A stretch of 64,000 nt of DNA from QHWT01 sp963755695. GTDB lineage: Bacteria > Acidobacteriota > Vicinamibacteria > Vicinamibacterales > 2-12-FULL-66-21. Shown in pieces: positions 55,893 through 64,000 of this stretch. The notes beneath the pieces are model-generated. The model made no database searches. It was not told where the DNA came from and was given only the letters and a program-made list of their open reading frames with translations. Within the stretch, counting starts at the first letter, position 1; each line of letters starts with the position of its first letter. Where the stretch lies: contig CAVWLB010000010.1 in assembly GCA_963755695.1 (NCBI GenBank), positions 186,001 through 250,000 of the forward strand, read 5' to 3'. Made by a program: the position numbers and the translations under genes.

Positions 55893-56944
55893 TGCCGCAG
55901 TCGGATCCGAGATCAGCTGCGAAGCAACGTGAATTCGAAATTCTTGCGCCGGAAGCGGCGAAAAGCGCGGCAACGAAAGGCCGGCTGCGGCCGGAGATCG
56001 AGGATCCGATCCGGCCCGCCTTTCAGCGGGATCGCGACCGGGTGATCCACTGCAAGGCGTTCCGTCGGCTGAAGCACAAGACGCAGGTGTTCTTCGCGCC
56101 GACCGGCGATCACTACCGCACGCGCCTGACGCACACGCTCGAGGTCTCCCAGATCGCCCGGAGCATCGCGAAAGTGCTCCGGCTCAACGAGGAGCTGACC
56201 GAGGCGATCGCGCTCGGCCACGATCTTGGCCACACGCCGTTCGGCCATGCCGGGGAGCGGGTGCTGCAATCGCTCGTTCCCGGCGGATTCGAGCATTACG
56301 AGCAGAGCCTGCGCATCGTCGACGTGCTGGAAAACGACGGTCAGGGCCTGAACCTGACGTGGGAGGTGCGCGACGGCATTGCGCGGCACTCGAAAGGCAA
56401 GCACGGGGTGCCGGTCGGCGCCGACCCGGCGCATCGCGCCAGCACGATCGAAGGTCAGATTGCGCGGGTGGCCGACATCATCGCCTATGTGAATCACGAC
56501 ATCGACGATGCCGTCAGGGCGGGACTGCTGCGGCCGGAAGACCTCCCGCGCGACCGGACCGATGTGCTCGGCCAGACGTCATCGGAGCGTATCGGCACGA
56601 TGGTCACCGATGTCGTGCTGCGCACGATCGAGGGCGGGCTGTCGGAAGTGCGTATGAGCGAGGATGTGCTGCAAGCGACGATTGGCCTGCGCAGTTTCCT
56701 GTTCGACGCCGTGTACGAAAACCAGGTCGCAACCGCGGAGTTCAAGAAGGCGGCGGGGATACTGGGCGGCCTGTGGCACAAGGTCCGCGAGCGCCCAGCC
56801 GAGTATCTCGATCCAAGGGTGCTGAAGGATGAAGGACTCGATGCCGCCGCTCGCGACTTCGTTGCCGGGATGACCGACCGCTACGCCGTCAACCTGTACG
56901 AGCAGCTCTTCATTCCGAAGCCGTGGGTGTCGGTGAATCCCTGA
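55892..56944 (+). CDS. dgt: Deoxyguanosinetriphosphate triphosphohydrolase-like HD protein
   Basis: 350 residues from ATG 55892, overlapping the deoB stop. HD-domain metal ligands: His in RLTHTLEVSQIARS, the HD pair in ALGHDLGHTPFGHAGE, and Asp in NHDIDDAVRAG. The N-terminal FQRDRDRVIHCKAFRRLKHKTQVF is the dGTPase signature. Hydrolyses dNTPs to nucleosides and triphosphate. Intact. Confidence 0.92.
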   Translation: MPQSDPRSAAKQREFEILAPEAAKSAATKGRLRPEIEDPIRPAFQRDRDRVIHCKAFRRLKHKTQVFFAPTGDHYRTRLTHTLEVSQIARSIAKVLRLNEELTEAIALGHDLGHTPFGHAGERVLQSLVPGGFEHYEQSLRIVDVLENDGQGLNLTWEVRDGIARHSKGKHGVPVGADPAHRASTIEGQIARVADIIAYVNHDIDDAVRAGLLRPEDLPRDRTDVLGQTSSERIGTMVTDVVLRTIEGGLSEVRMSEDVLQATIGLRSFLFDAVYENQVATAEFKKAAGILGGLWHKVRERPAEYLDPRVLKDEGLDAAARDFVAGMTDRYAVNLYEQLFIPKPWVSVNP

Positions 56945-57278
56945 AGCAAGATCTAGGTTGTAGCGCGGGTCTTCAGACCCGCCATGAATAGCGGTGACGA
57001 GCAGCCACAGCAGTCCAGGGTCCCGACCCGTTCCGGATATGGCCCATCGACTCGTCGTCGCTGGTGATGTGGATGCCGTCACAAGGGTAATGTCGTGGTG
57101 GAGGCATAAACGTTTCCGGCTTCGCCGCTTGGCGGCTACGCCGAGGCAGGCCGAATGACCCTCCACGCACGGACCTCATCACTCGTCGCGGCTCGCCCCT
57201 CGCCCCTTCCGCCCCTCGCCCGTCCCCCGTCGTTCAAGGTATAATGACGGGTTCCCGCTGAGTCGGGAGGACTATTCC
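56945..57278. other. 334-base gap with hairpin and unexplained GC stretch
   Basis: GCGGGTCT-TC-AGACCCGC hairpin at 56965-56982. A stretch TTCGCCGCTTGGCGGCTACGCC at 57121-57142 is self-complementary in part. A minus-strand frame of about 70 residues (56973-57182) has no coding character and I do not call it. CTCGCCCCTTCCGCCCCTCGCCCG at 57194-57221 resembles half of the array at 24210. GGGAGG at 57264-57270 is the ribosome site of the next gene. Confidence 0.55.
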
Positions 57279-57857
57279 GTGTTGATGCAGTATGACCTCA
57301 CGCAGCTCGGTCGGCATAGCGGAACAGACGATCACCTCGACCGTACGTTCGAGGCATCGGCGTTCGACATGCCGGGAGAGTCTCTGGACTATCGGGTGCG
57401 GGCCCCGGTGCACCTCCTGCTCGATATCCACAAGGAACGTGACGCCTTCAGGGTGACCGGCCGCGTGGAAACCCGGCTCGAGCTGGAGTGTGGCCGTTGC
57501 CTCGAGCCGTTTGAGATTCCGATCAGCAGCACGTTCGAACTGCATTACGTGCCGCATGGCGACAACACTGGCGAGGGGGAACGTGAGATCGGCGAAGACG
57601 ATCTGACGACCGCGTTTTACCGCAACAACACTCTCGATCTCGGCGAGCTGATGCGCGAACAGTTCCAGCTCGCGCTTCCGATGAAGCCGCTCTGCGCCGA
57701 CGACTGCAAGGGGCTGTGTCGCGAGTGCGGCACGAACTTGAACAAAGCCGCCTGTGGCTGCACGCCGAAGTGGGAGGATTCCCGTCTCGCGGCACTCAAG
57801 GGTTTACTGGACAAGCGAGCGCCGGAGGGGAGCCCGAAGGGCCGCACGCGCAACTGA
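57279..57857 (+). CDS. YceD/DUF177 protein, 23S rRNA accumulation factor-like
   Basis: 192 residues from GTG 57279. DUF177 core with GRVETRLELECGRCLEPFEIP and DLGELMREQFQLALPMKPLCADDCKGLC, and a CxxxC...C-type Cys cluster (C in CGTNLN and KAACGC). It is regularly encoded before rpmF, as here, and is linked to rRNA and L32 metabolism. The final residues EGSPKGRTRN are encoded by a repeat (AGCCCGAAGGGCCG, 57831) that recurs 37 bases later, after the stop. Confidence 0.88.
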   Translation: MLMQYDLTQLGRHSGTDDHLDRTFEASAFDMPGESLDYRVRAPVHLLLDIHKERDAFRVTGRVETRLELECGRCLEPFEIPISSTFELHYVPHGDNTGEGEREIGEDDLTTAFYRNNTLDLGELMREQFQLALPMKPLCADDCKGLCRECGTNLNKAACGCTPKWEDSRLAALKGLLDKRAPEGSPKGRTRN

Positions 57858-57959
57858 CAACAGAGCAAGCCCGAAGGGCCGTGAGCGCGTAACGAGGCAG
57901 GGAACGAAAAGGGGCCCCGCCGAGCGAAGTAAGAAAAGACAAGGAGATCTAAGAACGTC

Positions 57960-58142
57960 ATGCCGAATCCCAAACGCCGACACTCGAAGACGCGGACCGC
58001 GAAGCGCCGCACTCACGACGCGCTGAAGCCGGTGGGCCGCGGCGAGTGCCCGCAGTGCCACGAAGCCAAGCCGCCGCATCAGGTCTGTCCGAACTGCGGC
58101 TATTACCGTGGCCGCCAGGTGAAAGCGGTCGACGAGGCATAA
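57960..58142 (+). CDS. rpmF: 50S ribosomal protein L32
   Basis: 60 residues. MPNPKRRHSKTRTAKRRTHDAL at the start, and a zinc ribbon with CPQC and CPNCGYYRGRQ. The four-Cys form indicates a zinc-containing L32. AAGGAG at 57941-57946 is the ribosome site. Confidence 0.97.
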   Translation: MPNPKRRHSKTRTAKRRTHDALKPVGRGECPQCHEAKPPHQVCPNCGYYRGRQVKAVDEA

Positions 58143-58271
58143 CATCCAGCGTCCCAGATCCCCGTTTTCCAGCGCGCGTGCGCTCGTCTGGCACCAGGTA
58201 ACTGGCGGCTCGCGAGCGGAACGGAGCGAGCCGACGAAGCGGCGAGCGAGTGAAGCGAGCCCAGACGAGGA

Positions 58272-58312
58272 GCCGGAGGGAACCGCGGCGTAGCCGCGGC
58301 CCCGAGCGCCAA
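58272..58312. repeat. Hairpin element with conserved flanks before plsX
   Basis: GCCGGAGGGAACCG, an inner hairpin CCGCGG-CGTAG-CCGCGG (58283-58299), then GGCCCCGAGCGCCAA, ending 6 bases before the plsX ATG. The same flanks with a different but still paired inner stem occur at 62767-62807 before etfB. Confidence 0.75.
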
Positions 58313-58318
58313 TCAAAA

Positions 58319-59394
58319 ATGCGCATCGCCATCGACGCCATGGGCGGCGATGCCGGGTCCGTCCGTCATCGTCGACGGCGCGCTGGTCGCGGCGCGGCAC
58401 CTGCAGGTCGGGCTGCTGCTGGTCGGAGCCGCGAACGCCATCGAGGTCGAGCTGTCGCGCCATCCGGCGGCGCGAGGCTCTTCGACGCTCGAGGTCGATC
58501 GACGCACCCGAGCGAGTCGAGATGGCGGAGTCGGCCGCGACCGCGCTACGGCGAAAGCCGCGCGCCTCGATTCGGGTGGCGGCCGAAGCCGTGCGCGACG
58601 GCCGCGCGCACGCGCTCTTCAGCGCCGGCCACACCGGCGCGTCGGTGATGGCGGCGCATGCGCGCCTTCGGCCTGCTGCCGGGCGTCGATCGTCCCGCGC
58701 TCGCCACGATCATCCCCACGCGCACGCTCGCCCGCGGTGCTGCTCGACTCGGGCGCGACCGTGGGCTGCCGACCGCCGCATCTCGTGCAGTTCGCGGTGA
58801 TGGGCTCCGCCTACGCGCGCGTCGCGCTCGGCCTGGAGACGCCGCGCGTCGGGCTGCTCTCGGTCGGCGAGGAGGAGAACAAGGGGAACGATCTGACCCG
58901 CGAGGCGCACCAGTTGCTGAAGGAAGCGCCGGTCACACTTCATCGGCAACGTCGAGGGACGCGACGTCTACGCCGGTGAAGCCGACGTCATCGTCTGCGA
59001 CGGGTTCACCGGCAACGTCACGCTGAAGGTGAGCGAAGGGCTGGTGGAGACCATCGAAGCGCTGCTGCACGACGAGCTCGCCGCCGACCTTCGGCGGGCG
59101 CGTCGGCTCCGTGCTCTCGCGGCAGGCGTTCCGCCGATTCCGCCGCCGCGTCGACTACTCCGAATACGGCGGCGCGCCGCTCGTCGGCCTCAACGGCCTC
59201 TGCATCGTCGGCCACGGCCGTTCATCGGCGAAAGCCGTGGCCAACGCCGTCACCATGGCGGTTCGCGCCGTGAACGAAGATCTCGTCGGCCGCCTCTCGC
59301 GCGATCTTCCGGCCTCTTCGCCCAGCGGCTTGGGCGCGACCGATGCATCTCGCACTTCGCGATCTCGCGACCTCGACCTCCGGATCTTCCATGA
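58319..59394 (+). CDS. plsX: Phosphate acyltransferase PlsX (about seven frameshifts)
   Basis: Converts acyl-ACP to acyl-phosphate for phospholipid synthesis. ATG 58319, MRIAIDAMGGD. Further family segments appear in alternating frames: ALFSAGHTGASVMAA, PAVLLDSGATVGCRPPHLVQFAVMGSAYARVALG, GLLSVGEEENKGNDL, FIGNVEGRDVYAGEADVIVCDGFTGNVTLK, and YSEYGGAPLVGLNGLCIVGHGRSSAKAVANAV. Breaks lie near 58356, 58497, 58662, 58730, 58935, 59086 and 59310; each is cured by removing one base. Ends at TGA 59392-59394, overlapping fabD. Confidence 0.9.
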
Positions 59395-60352
59395 TTGCTT
59401 TCGTATTTCCCGGACAAGGCGCGCAGAAGGTCGGCATGGGGCAAGGCGCTTGCCGACGCGTTCCCGGTCTGCCGCGAGACGTTCGACGAAGCCGACGACG
59501 CGCTCGGCGAGTCGCTGAGCGACCTCTGCTTCGAAGGCCCTGACGATCGGCTGATGCTGACCGAGAACACGCAGCCGGCGATTCTCGCGATGAGCACGGC
59601 GGTCGCGCGGCTGGTGCGGTCGCACGGCGTTGACGCCGTCGTTCGCGGCCGGGCACAGCCTGGGCGAGTATTCGGCGCACGTCGCGGCCGGTACGCTATC
59701 CTTCGCGGATGCCCTGCGCACGGTGAAGCGGCGCGGGCGCTACATGCAGGAAGCGGTGCCGGTGGGCGAAGGGGCGATGGCAGCGGTGCTCGGACTCGAC
59801 GCCGACGGATGTCGCGCGCGCCTGCGCGGAAGCGGCGGAAGGAGCAGGTCGTCGCGCCGGCAAATCTCAATGCGCCGGGGCAGGTGGTGATCGCCGGGCA
59901 CACGGCGGCGGTCGCGCGCGCCGGCGCAGCGCGCCAAGGCGCTCGGCGCCAAGCGAGTGATCCCGCTTCCGGTGAGCGCGCCGTTTCACTGCGCGTTGAT
60001 GAAGCCGGCCGAGGATCGTCTCGCGCCCGGAACTGCGCGCGCTTCGCGCCGCAGCGATCCGGCGATTCCCGGTCGTGGCGAACGTCGACGCGGAGCCAAA
60101 GCGGACGGCGGCCGAGGCGATCGAGGCGCTGGTGCGCCAGGTGTCGTCACCGGTTCGCTGGGAGGATGTCGTGCGGCGGCTGGTTGCGGAGGGTGCGCGA
60201 ACCTTCGTCGAGCTCGGGCCGGGCGCGGTGCTGGCCGGATTGATCAAGAAGATCGACCGGTCGGTCGCGGTGTACAGCGTCGAGGACGCGCCGGACTCGA
60301 CGCCATGCTCACGGCAGTGCACCGTCAGCCGACGGCCATGGACCGGTCCTAG
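59391..60352 (+). CDS. fabD: Malonyl-CoA:ACP transacylase FabD (many frameshifts)
   Basis: ATG 59391, FVFPGQGAQKVGMG. The catalytic Ser lies in AAGHSLGEYSAHVA, the Arg and His follow (VSAPFHCALM with catalytic His), and VELGPGAVLAGLIKKI is near the end. Breaks near 59445, 59641, 59810, 59840, 59915, 60024, 60067 and 60302 are mostly cured by single-base removal. Loads malonate onto ACP encoded 830 bases downstream. Confidence 0.9.
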
Positions 60353-60370
60353 CCGGGTCAGCGAAGAAAT

Positions 60371-61118
60371 ATGATCGATCTGTCAGGCCGCGTGGCGCTC
60401 GTGACCGGTGCGTCGCGCGGCATCGGCCGGGCGATTGCGAAGCGGCTGGCGGCGCCAGGGCGCGACGGTGGTGGCGGCCGCGCGGGGCGAGAACGCCGCG
60501 CGCGACGGTCGACGAGATTGTCGGCGCGGGCGGGCGCGGCCGAGCTGGCGTCGATCGACGTGAGCGACGCCGCGCAGATTGACGAGCTGGTCGGCGGCGA
60601 CGCTCGAGCGTCACGGCCGGATCGACATCCTGGTCAACAATGCCGGCATCGCGCGCGACCAGTTGATGCTGCGGATGAAGCGCGACGACTGGGACGCGGT
60701 GATTGCGACCAATCTGACGGCGGCCTTCGCGCTGACGCAGGCGGTGCTGAAGCCGATGATCCGCCAGAAAGCGCGGGCGGATCGTCTGCATCAGCTCGGT
60801 CGTGGGCCAGAGCGGCAATGCCGGGCAGGCGAACTACGCGGCGTCGAAGGCGGGTCTCATCGGGTTCGCCAAAGCAGTCGCGCAGGAAGTGGCCTCGCGC
60901 AACATCACGGTCAACGTGGTTGCGCCCGGGCTGATCGAGACCGACATGACGCGCGCGATCACCGATGGACGCGCGCGACGAGTGGGCGGCGAAGATTCCG
61001 CTTGAAGCGGCTCGGCACGCCTGACGATATCGCCGCAGCGGTATGTTTCCTCGCCTCGGACGAGGCGTCGTATATTACGGGACAGGTGCTGGCCGTCAAC
61101 GGCGGCATGTACATGTAG
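60371..61118 (+). CDS. fabG: 3-oxoacyl-ACP reductase FabG (about five frameshifts)
   Basis: Short-chain dehydrogenase. ALVTGASRGIGRAIAKRL (NADPH site), ILVNNAGIARDQLMLRM, SSVVGQSGNAGQANYAASKAGLIGFAKA (catalytic Ser-Tyr-Lys) and the C-terminal ITGQVLAVNGGMYM. Frame breaks near 60452, 60498, 60596, 60771 and 60967 are each one extra base. Restored length about 247 residues, normal. Confidence 0.93.
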
Positions 61119-61119
61119 T

Positions 61120-61171
61120 CCGGGTCTACCGACCCGGCGATCGATTGCAGGCCGGCTCTCAGAGAGCCGGC
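61120..61171. repeat. Two hairpins upstream of acpP
   Basis: CCGGGTC-TACC-GACCCGG (61120-61137) and GCCGGCTCT-CAG-AGAGCCGGC (61151-61171), the latter 14 bases before the acpP ATG. Confidence 0.75.
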
Positions 61172-61185
61172 AACTGGAGGGCTGA

Positions 61186-61428
61186 ATGGCCGTAGCAGAC
61201 AAGGTGAAGAGCATCATCGTGGAGCAGCTCGGGGTCGACGAAGAGGAAGTGACGCCGGACGCCTCGTTCGTGGACGACCTGGGCGCCGACTCGCTCGACA
61301 CCGTCGAGCTCGTGATGGCGTTCGAGGAGGAGTTCGGGATCGAGATCCCCGACGAGGACGCCGAGAAGATCACCCGCGTGAAGGAAGCCATCGAGTACAT
61401 CGAGTCGCACGCAAAGACCAAGAAGTAG
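61186..61428 (+). CDS. acpP: Acyl carrier protein
   Basis: 80 residues, acidic. The phosphopantetheine-carrying Ser lies in DDLGADSLDTVELVMAFEEEF. GGAGGG at 61175-61180 precedes the ATG. Intact, although its neighbours on both sides carry indels. Carrier for all fatty-acid synthesis intermediates and for LpxA. Confidence 0.97.
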   Translation: MAVADKVKSIIVEQLGVDEEEVTPDASFVDDLGADSLDTVELVMAFEEEFGIEIPDEDAEKITRVKEAIEYIESHAKTKK

Positions 61429-61430
61429 GC

Positions 61431-61446
61431 CGGGTCTTCAGACCCG
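61431..61446. repeat. Hairpin CGGGTCT-TC-AGACCCG before fabF
   Basis: Perfect 7-bp stem two bases after the acpP stop and 21 bases before the fabF TTG start; GGAGGCGG lies between. Confidence 0.75.
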
Positions 61447-61467
61447 CCAGTAGTCCACGGAGGCGGA

Positions 61468-62717
61468 TTGAGCAGGCGAGTGGTGGTGACGGGCGTCGGG
61501 CTGGTGTCCCCGCTCGCCATCGGAACACAGGCGAACTGGGATGCACTCTGCGCAGGCCGGAGCGGGATCGGACCGATCACCCGGTTCGACGCGTCGCAGT
61601 ACTCGGCGCGCATCGCCGGCGAGGTCAAGGGCTTCGACCCACTGCAGTTCGTCGACAAGAAAGACGTCAAGAAGATGGACGTCTTCATCCAGTTCGCGCT
61701 GGCCGCCTCGCAGTTCGCCGTCGATGACGCGCGGCTGGAGGTGACGCGGCGAACTCGCCGATCGCGTCGGCGTCTACATCGCGTCGGGCATCGGCGGGTT
61801 CCAGACCATCGAGCGCGAACACCTGGAGCTCATCAAAGGCGGCCCGCGGCGCATCTCTCCGTTCTTCATTCCTGCATCGATCATCAATCTCGCGGCGGGC
61901 CAGGTTTCGATCCGCTTCAACGCGCGCGGGCCCGAACCTCGCGACCTGCACCGCCTGCACCGCATCGGCCCACGCCATCGGCGAGGCGTTCGAGATCATC
62001 CGTCGCGGCGACGCCGACGTCATGATCGCCGGCGGCTCCGAAGCGGCGATCACGCCGATGGGTGTCGGCGGCTTCGCCGCGATGCGCGCGCTGTCGACGC
62101 GCAACGACGAGCCGTTGCAAGGCCAGCCGTCCGTTCGACAAGGATCGCGACGGCTTCGTCATGGGCGAAGGGGCCGGCATCGTGCATCCTCGAGGACGCT
62201 CGAGACGCGCGAAACGGCGCGGCGCCTCGATCTACGCCGAGCTGGTCGGCTACGGCCTCACCTCCGACGCCTATCACCTCACCGGCCAGCCGGAGGAAGC
62301 ACACGGCGCGATCCGGTCGATGACGATGGCGCTGAAAAAGGCGGGGATTCCGGCCGACCAGCGTCGACTACATCAACGCCCACGGCACTTCCACGCCGAT
62401 CAACGATCCGACCGAAACGCTCGGCGTGAAGACGCTGTTCGGCGAGCACGCCTACAAGCTGGCGATGTCGTCGACCAAGTCGATGACCGGTCACCTGCTC
62501 GGCGCTGCCGGCGGCCTCGAAGCGGGCATCACCGCGCTGGCGGTGAAGCACCAGATCGCGCCGCCGACCGATCAATCTCGATTCGCCCGATCCCGCCTGC
62601 GATCTCGACTACGTGCCGCACAAGGCCCGGCCGATGAAGATCCGCTACGCGCTGTCGAACTCCTTCGGCTTCGGCGGCACCAACGGCACGCTGTTGCTGA
62701 GCACGTATGAGGAGTAG
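61468..62717 (+). CDS. fabF: Beta-ketoacyl-ACP synthase II, FabF (many frameshifts)
   Basis: TTG 61468, VVVTGVGLVSPLAIG. The catalytic Cys lies in TCTACTASAHAIGEA, the two His in VDYINAHGTSTPINDPTE and STKSMTGHLLGAAGG, and SFGFGGTNGTLL is near the end. Breaks occur near 61745, 61932, 62122, 62189, 62210, 62362 and 62570; nearly all are one extra base. Elongates acyl-ACP by condensation with malonyl-ACP. Confidence 0.92.
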
Positions 62718-62766
62718 AGGGAACGTCCCCGATACCGGGTTCCACGCGAGCGCTACGAAGCGAGGG

Positions 62767-62807
62767 GCCGGAGGGAACCGGTGCGGAGCACTGGCCCCGA
62801 GCGCCAA
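62767..62807. repeat. Hairpin element with conserved flanks before etfB
   Basis: GCCGGAGGGAACCG ... GGCCCCGAGCGCCAA with an inner stem CCGGTGC-GGA-GCACTGG (one G-T pair). Same flanks as the plsX element at 58272 but a different inner stem. Ends 3 bases before the etfB ATG. Confidence 0.75.
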
Positions 62808-62810
62808 AAA

Positions 62811-63574
62811 ATGAAAATTGCCGTCTGTATCAAACAGGTGGTCACCCGCGAATGGCAGCTGCGCGTGAACGAGCGGCAAGACCTGGATTCGCGACCAGGA
62901 TGCGAGCTTCGAGCTGAACGAGCCGGACGCCTATGCGCTCGAAGAGGCGTTGCGCCTCAAGGAGAAGCACGGCGGCGAAGTCGTCGTCTGCTCGGCCGGA
63001 CCGGCGCGCGCGGCGCAGGTGATCCGCGAGGCGCTGGCGCGGGGCGCCGACCGCGCGATCCACGTCGAGTCCGACGCGCTGGCGACCGCGGACGCGAATG
63101 CGGTTGCCGATGCGCTTGCCGCCGCGATCAAGGACGAGCAGGTCGATCTCGTGCTGACCGGGCTGCAGTCCGACGATCAGGGATTCGGCCAGGTCGGGGT
63201 GGTGCTCGCCGAGAGACTCGGCATGCCGCACGCCACCATCATCATGGAAGTGCAGGCGACCGGGCGGGACCCTCCGCGTGAAGCGCGAGCTCGAGGGCGG
63301 CTGGTTCCAGTGGGTTACGCTGCCACTGCCCGCGCTGCTGACGATCCAGAGCGGCATCAACCAGCTGCGCTACGCGACGCTCAAGGGGATCATGGCGGCG
63401 AAGAAAAAGGAGATCAAGAAGGTGGCCGCCGCGCCGGCGTCGTCACCGATGCTCAGGATGGCGAGCGTCTATTTTCCTGAGAAGGGGAAGAAGACGCAGA
63501 TGATCTCCGGGAGCGCCGCGGATGCCGCGAAGGATCTCGTGAAGCGCCTGCGCGAGGAAGCGAGGGCGCTGTGA
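62811..63574 (+). CDS. etfB: Electron transfer flavoprotein beta subunit (two frameshifts)
   Basis: MKIAVCIKQVV at ATG 62811, then EPDAYALEEALRLKEKHGGEVVVCSAGPARAAQVIREALARGADRAIHV and LTGLQSDDQGFGQVGVVLAERLGMPHATI. Breaks near 62868 and 63270 are cured by removing one base. Passes electrons from acyl-CoA dehydrogenases (one is encoded at 20.7 kb) to the quinone pool, which here would be menaquinone. Confidence 0.93.
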
Positions 63575-64000
63575 TTCTGGTGGTCGCGGAACACCGGGAC
63601 GGCGCGCTGAATCGTGCCACATGGGAAACCATCGCCGCCGCGCAGCAGGCGGGGTCGCCGGTGAAGGTGGCCGTCCTCGGTGCCGGCGTCGACGCCATTG
63701 CCGCCGAGGTCGGTTCGGCGGAGGTCGCCGAGGTCGTTGCGCTCGACGATCCGGCTCTGAAGGACTACACCGCGGACGGGTTCGTCCAGGCGCTCGCATG
63801 CGCTGATCGGCGCCGAGAAGCCGGACCGCGTGTTCCTGCCGCACACCTATCAGACACGCGACTTTGCGCCGGCGCTGGCGGCACGGCTCGAGCGACCGCT
63901 CGTCACCGACGTGGTGGCGGTGAAGGACAACGTCCTATGTTCGCCCGGTGTTTCAGGGAAAGTTGCAGGCGGACGTCGCGATCGAAAGCCCCGCGCCCCA
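63571..64000 (+). CDS. etfA: Electron transfer flavoprotein alpha subunit, 3' end outside window
   Basis: GTG 63571 overlaps the etfB stop. VILVVAEHRDGALNRATWETIAAAQQ is the N-terminus of EtfA, followed by DRVFLPHTYQTRDFAPALAARLERPLVTDV. Frame breaks near 63801 and 63940 are of the same insertion type. The FAD-binding C-terminal half lies beyond the window. Confidence 0.88.
   Translation, partial: MILVVAEHRDGALNRATWETIAAAQQAGSPVKVAVLGAGVDAIAAEVGSAEVAEVVALDDPALKDYTADGFVQALACADRRREAGPRVPAAHLSDTRLCAGAGGTARATARHRRGGGEGQRPMFARCFRESCRRTSRSKAPRP

Noticed and set aside
56973..57182. Minus-strand ORF in the gap before yceD
   Set aside because: It crosses a hairpin and a self-complementary GC stretch, has no ribosome site and no family resemblance.

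Overview
The window is GC-rich, gene-dense bacterial chromosome with a Gram-negative envelope gene set (BamA, Skp, FabZ/LpxA, LpxI, LolC/E, LolD, Lnt, TonB-like). It most likely comes from an uncultured Acidobacteriota of the Vicinamibacteria type. The assignment is an inference from the VWFA-related domain protein of a kind common in Acidobacteria, the futalosine menaquinone genes and the overall gene content. No rRNA or tRNA gene was seen, so the taxonomy stays provisional. I saw no prophage, insertion sequence with a transposase, or CRISPR array. LAYOUT. 1-7 kb: a TPR protein cut by the window edge, an NfeD protease with its slipin partner, a SPOR protein, lnt, and prfB with its programmed frameshift. 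7-11.4 kb, minus strand: PBP1A and a FecR/DUF6600-like exported protein. 11.6-16.1 kb: a heat-shock block dnaK-dnaJ-hspR-sigma factor. 16.3-18.5 kb: a DnaC/IstB-like ATPase bracketed by inverted repeat arrays, then hemW. 18.8-20.6 kb: two tandem proline-rich exported paralogues of unknown function and a small beta-barrel protein. 20.7-25.3 kb: acyl-CoA and propionyl/methylmalonyl metabolism (acyl-CoA dehydrogenase, MeaB GTPase, methylmalonyl-CoA epimerase), then MTA phosphorylase and a PfkB kinase. 25.5-33 kb: VWFA protein, small membrane proteins, enoyl-CoA hydratase, ribH-nusB-lysS, LolC/E and LolD. 34-41 kb: RidA, ClpC, BamA, Skp. 41-45 kb: lipid A genes, including an apparent FabZ-LpxA fusion, LpxI and a Gfo/Idh/MocA oxidoreductase. 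44.9-52.7 kb: a tightly overlapping menaquinone (futalosine pathway) operon: UbiD, an MqnE-like protein without radical-SAM cysteines, MqnA, MqnC, an MqnX-like deaminase, UbiA, UbiX and MenG. 52.7-57 kb: TonB-like protein, a 30-residue membrane peptide, miaA, deoB, dgt. 57.3-64 kb: yceD-rpmF-plsX-fabD-fabG-acpP-fabF, then etfB and a partial etfA. TWO THEMES RUN THROUGH THE WINDOW. First, many intergenic gaps hold arrays of short degenerate words that run in one orientation and then in the reverse complement. Short GC-rich hairpins of a recurring type also sit just ahead of many start codons. Second, at least 40 genes' worth of single-base indels break otherwise perfectly conserved housekeeping genes; in nearly every case I resolved, removing one inserted base restores the family sequence. 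They concentrate in 37.7-41.0 and 58.3-64.0 kb. I read these as sequencing or assembly errors rather than gene decay, and I annotate the affected genes over their full restored span.
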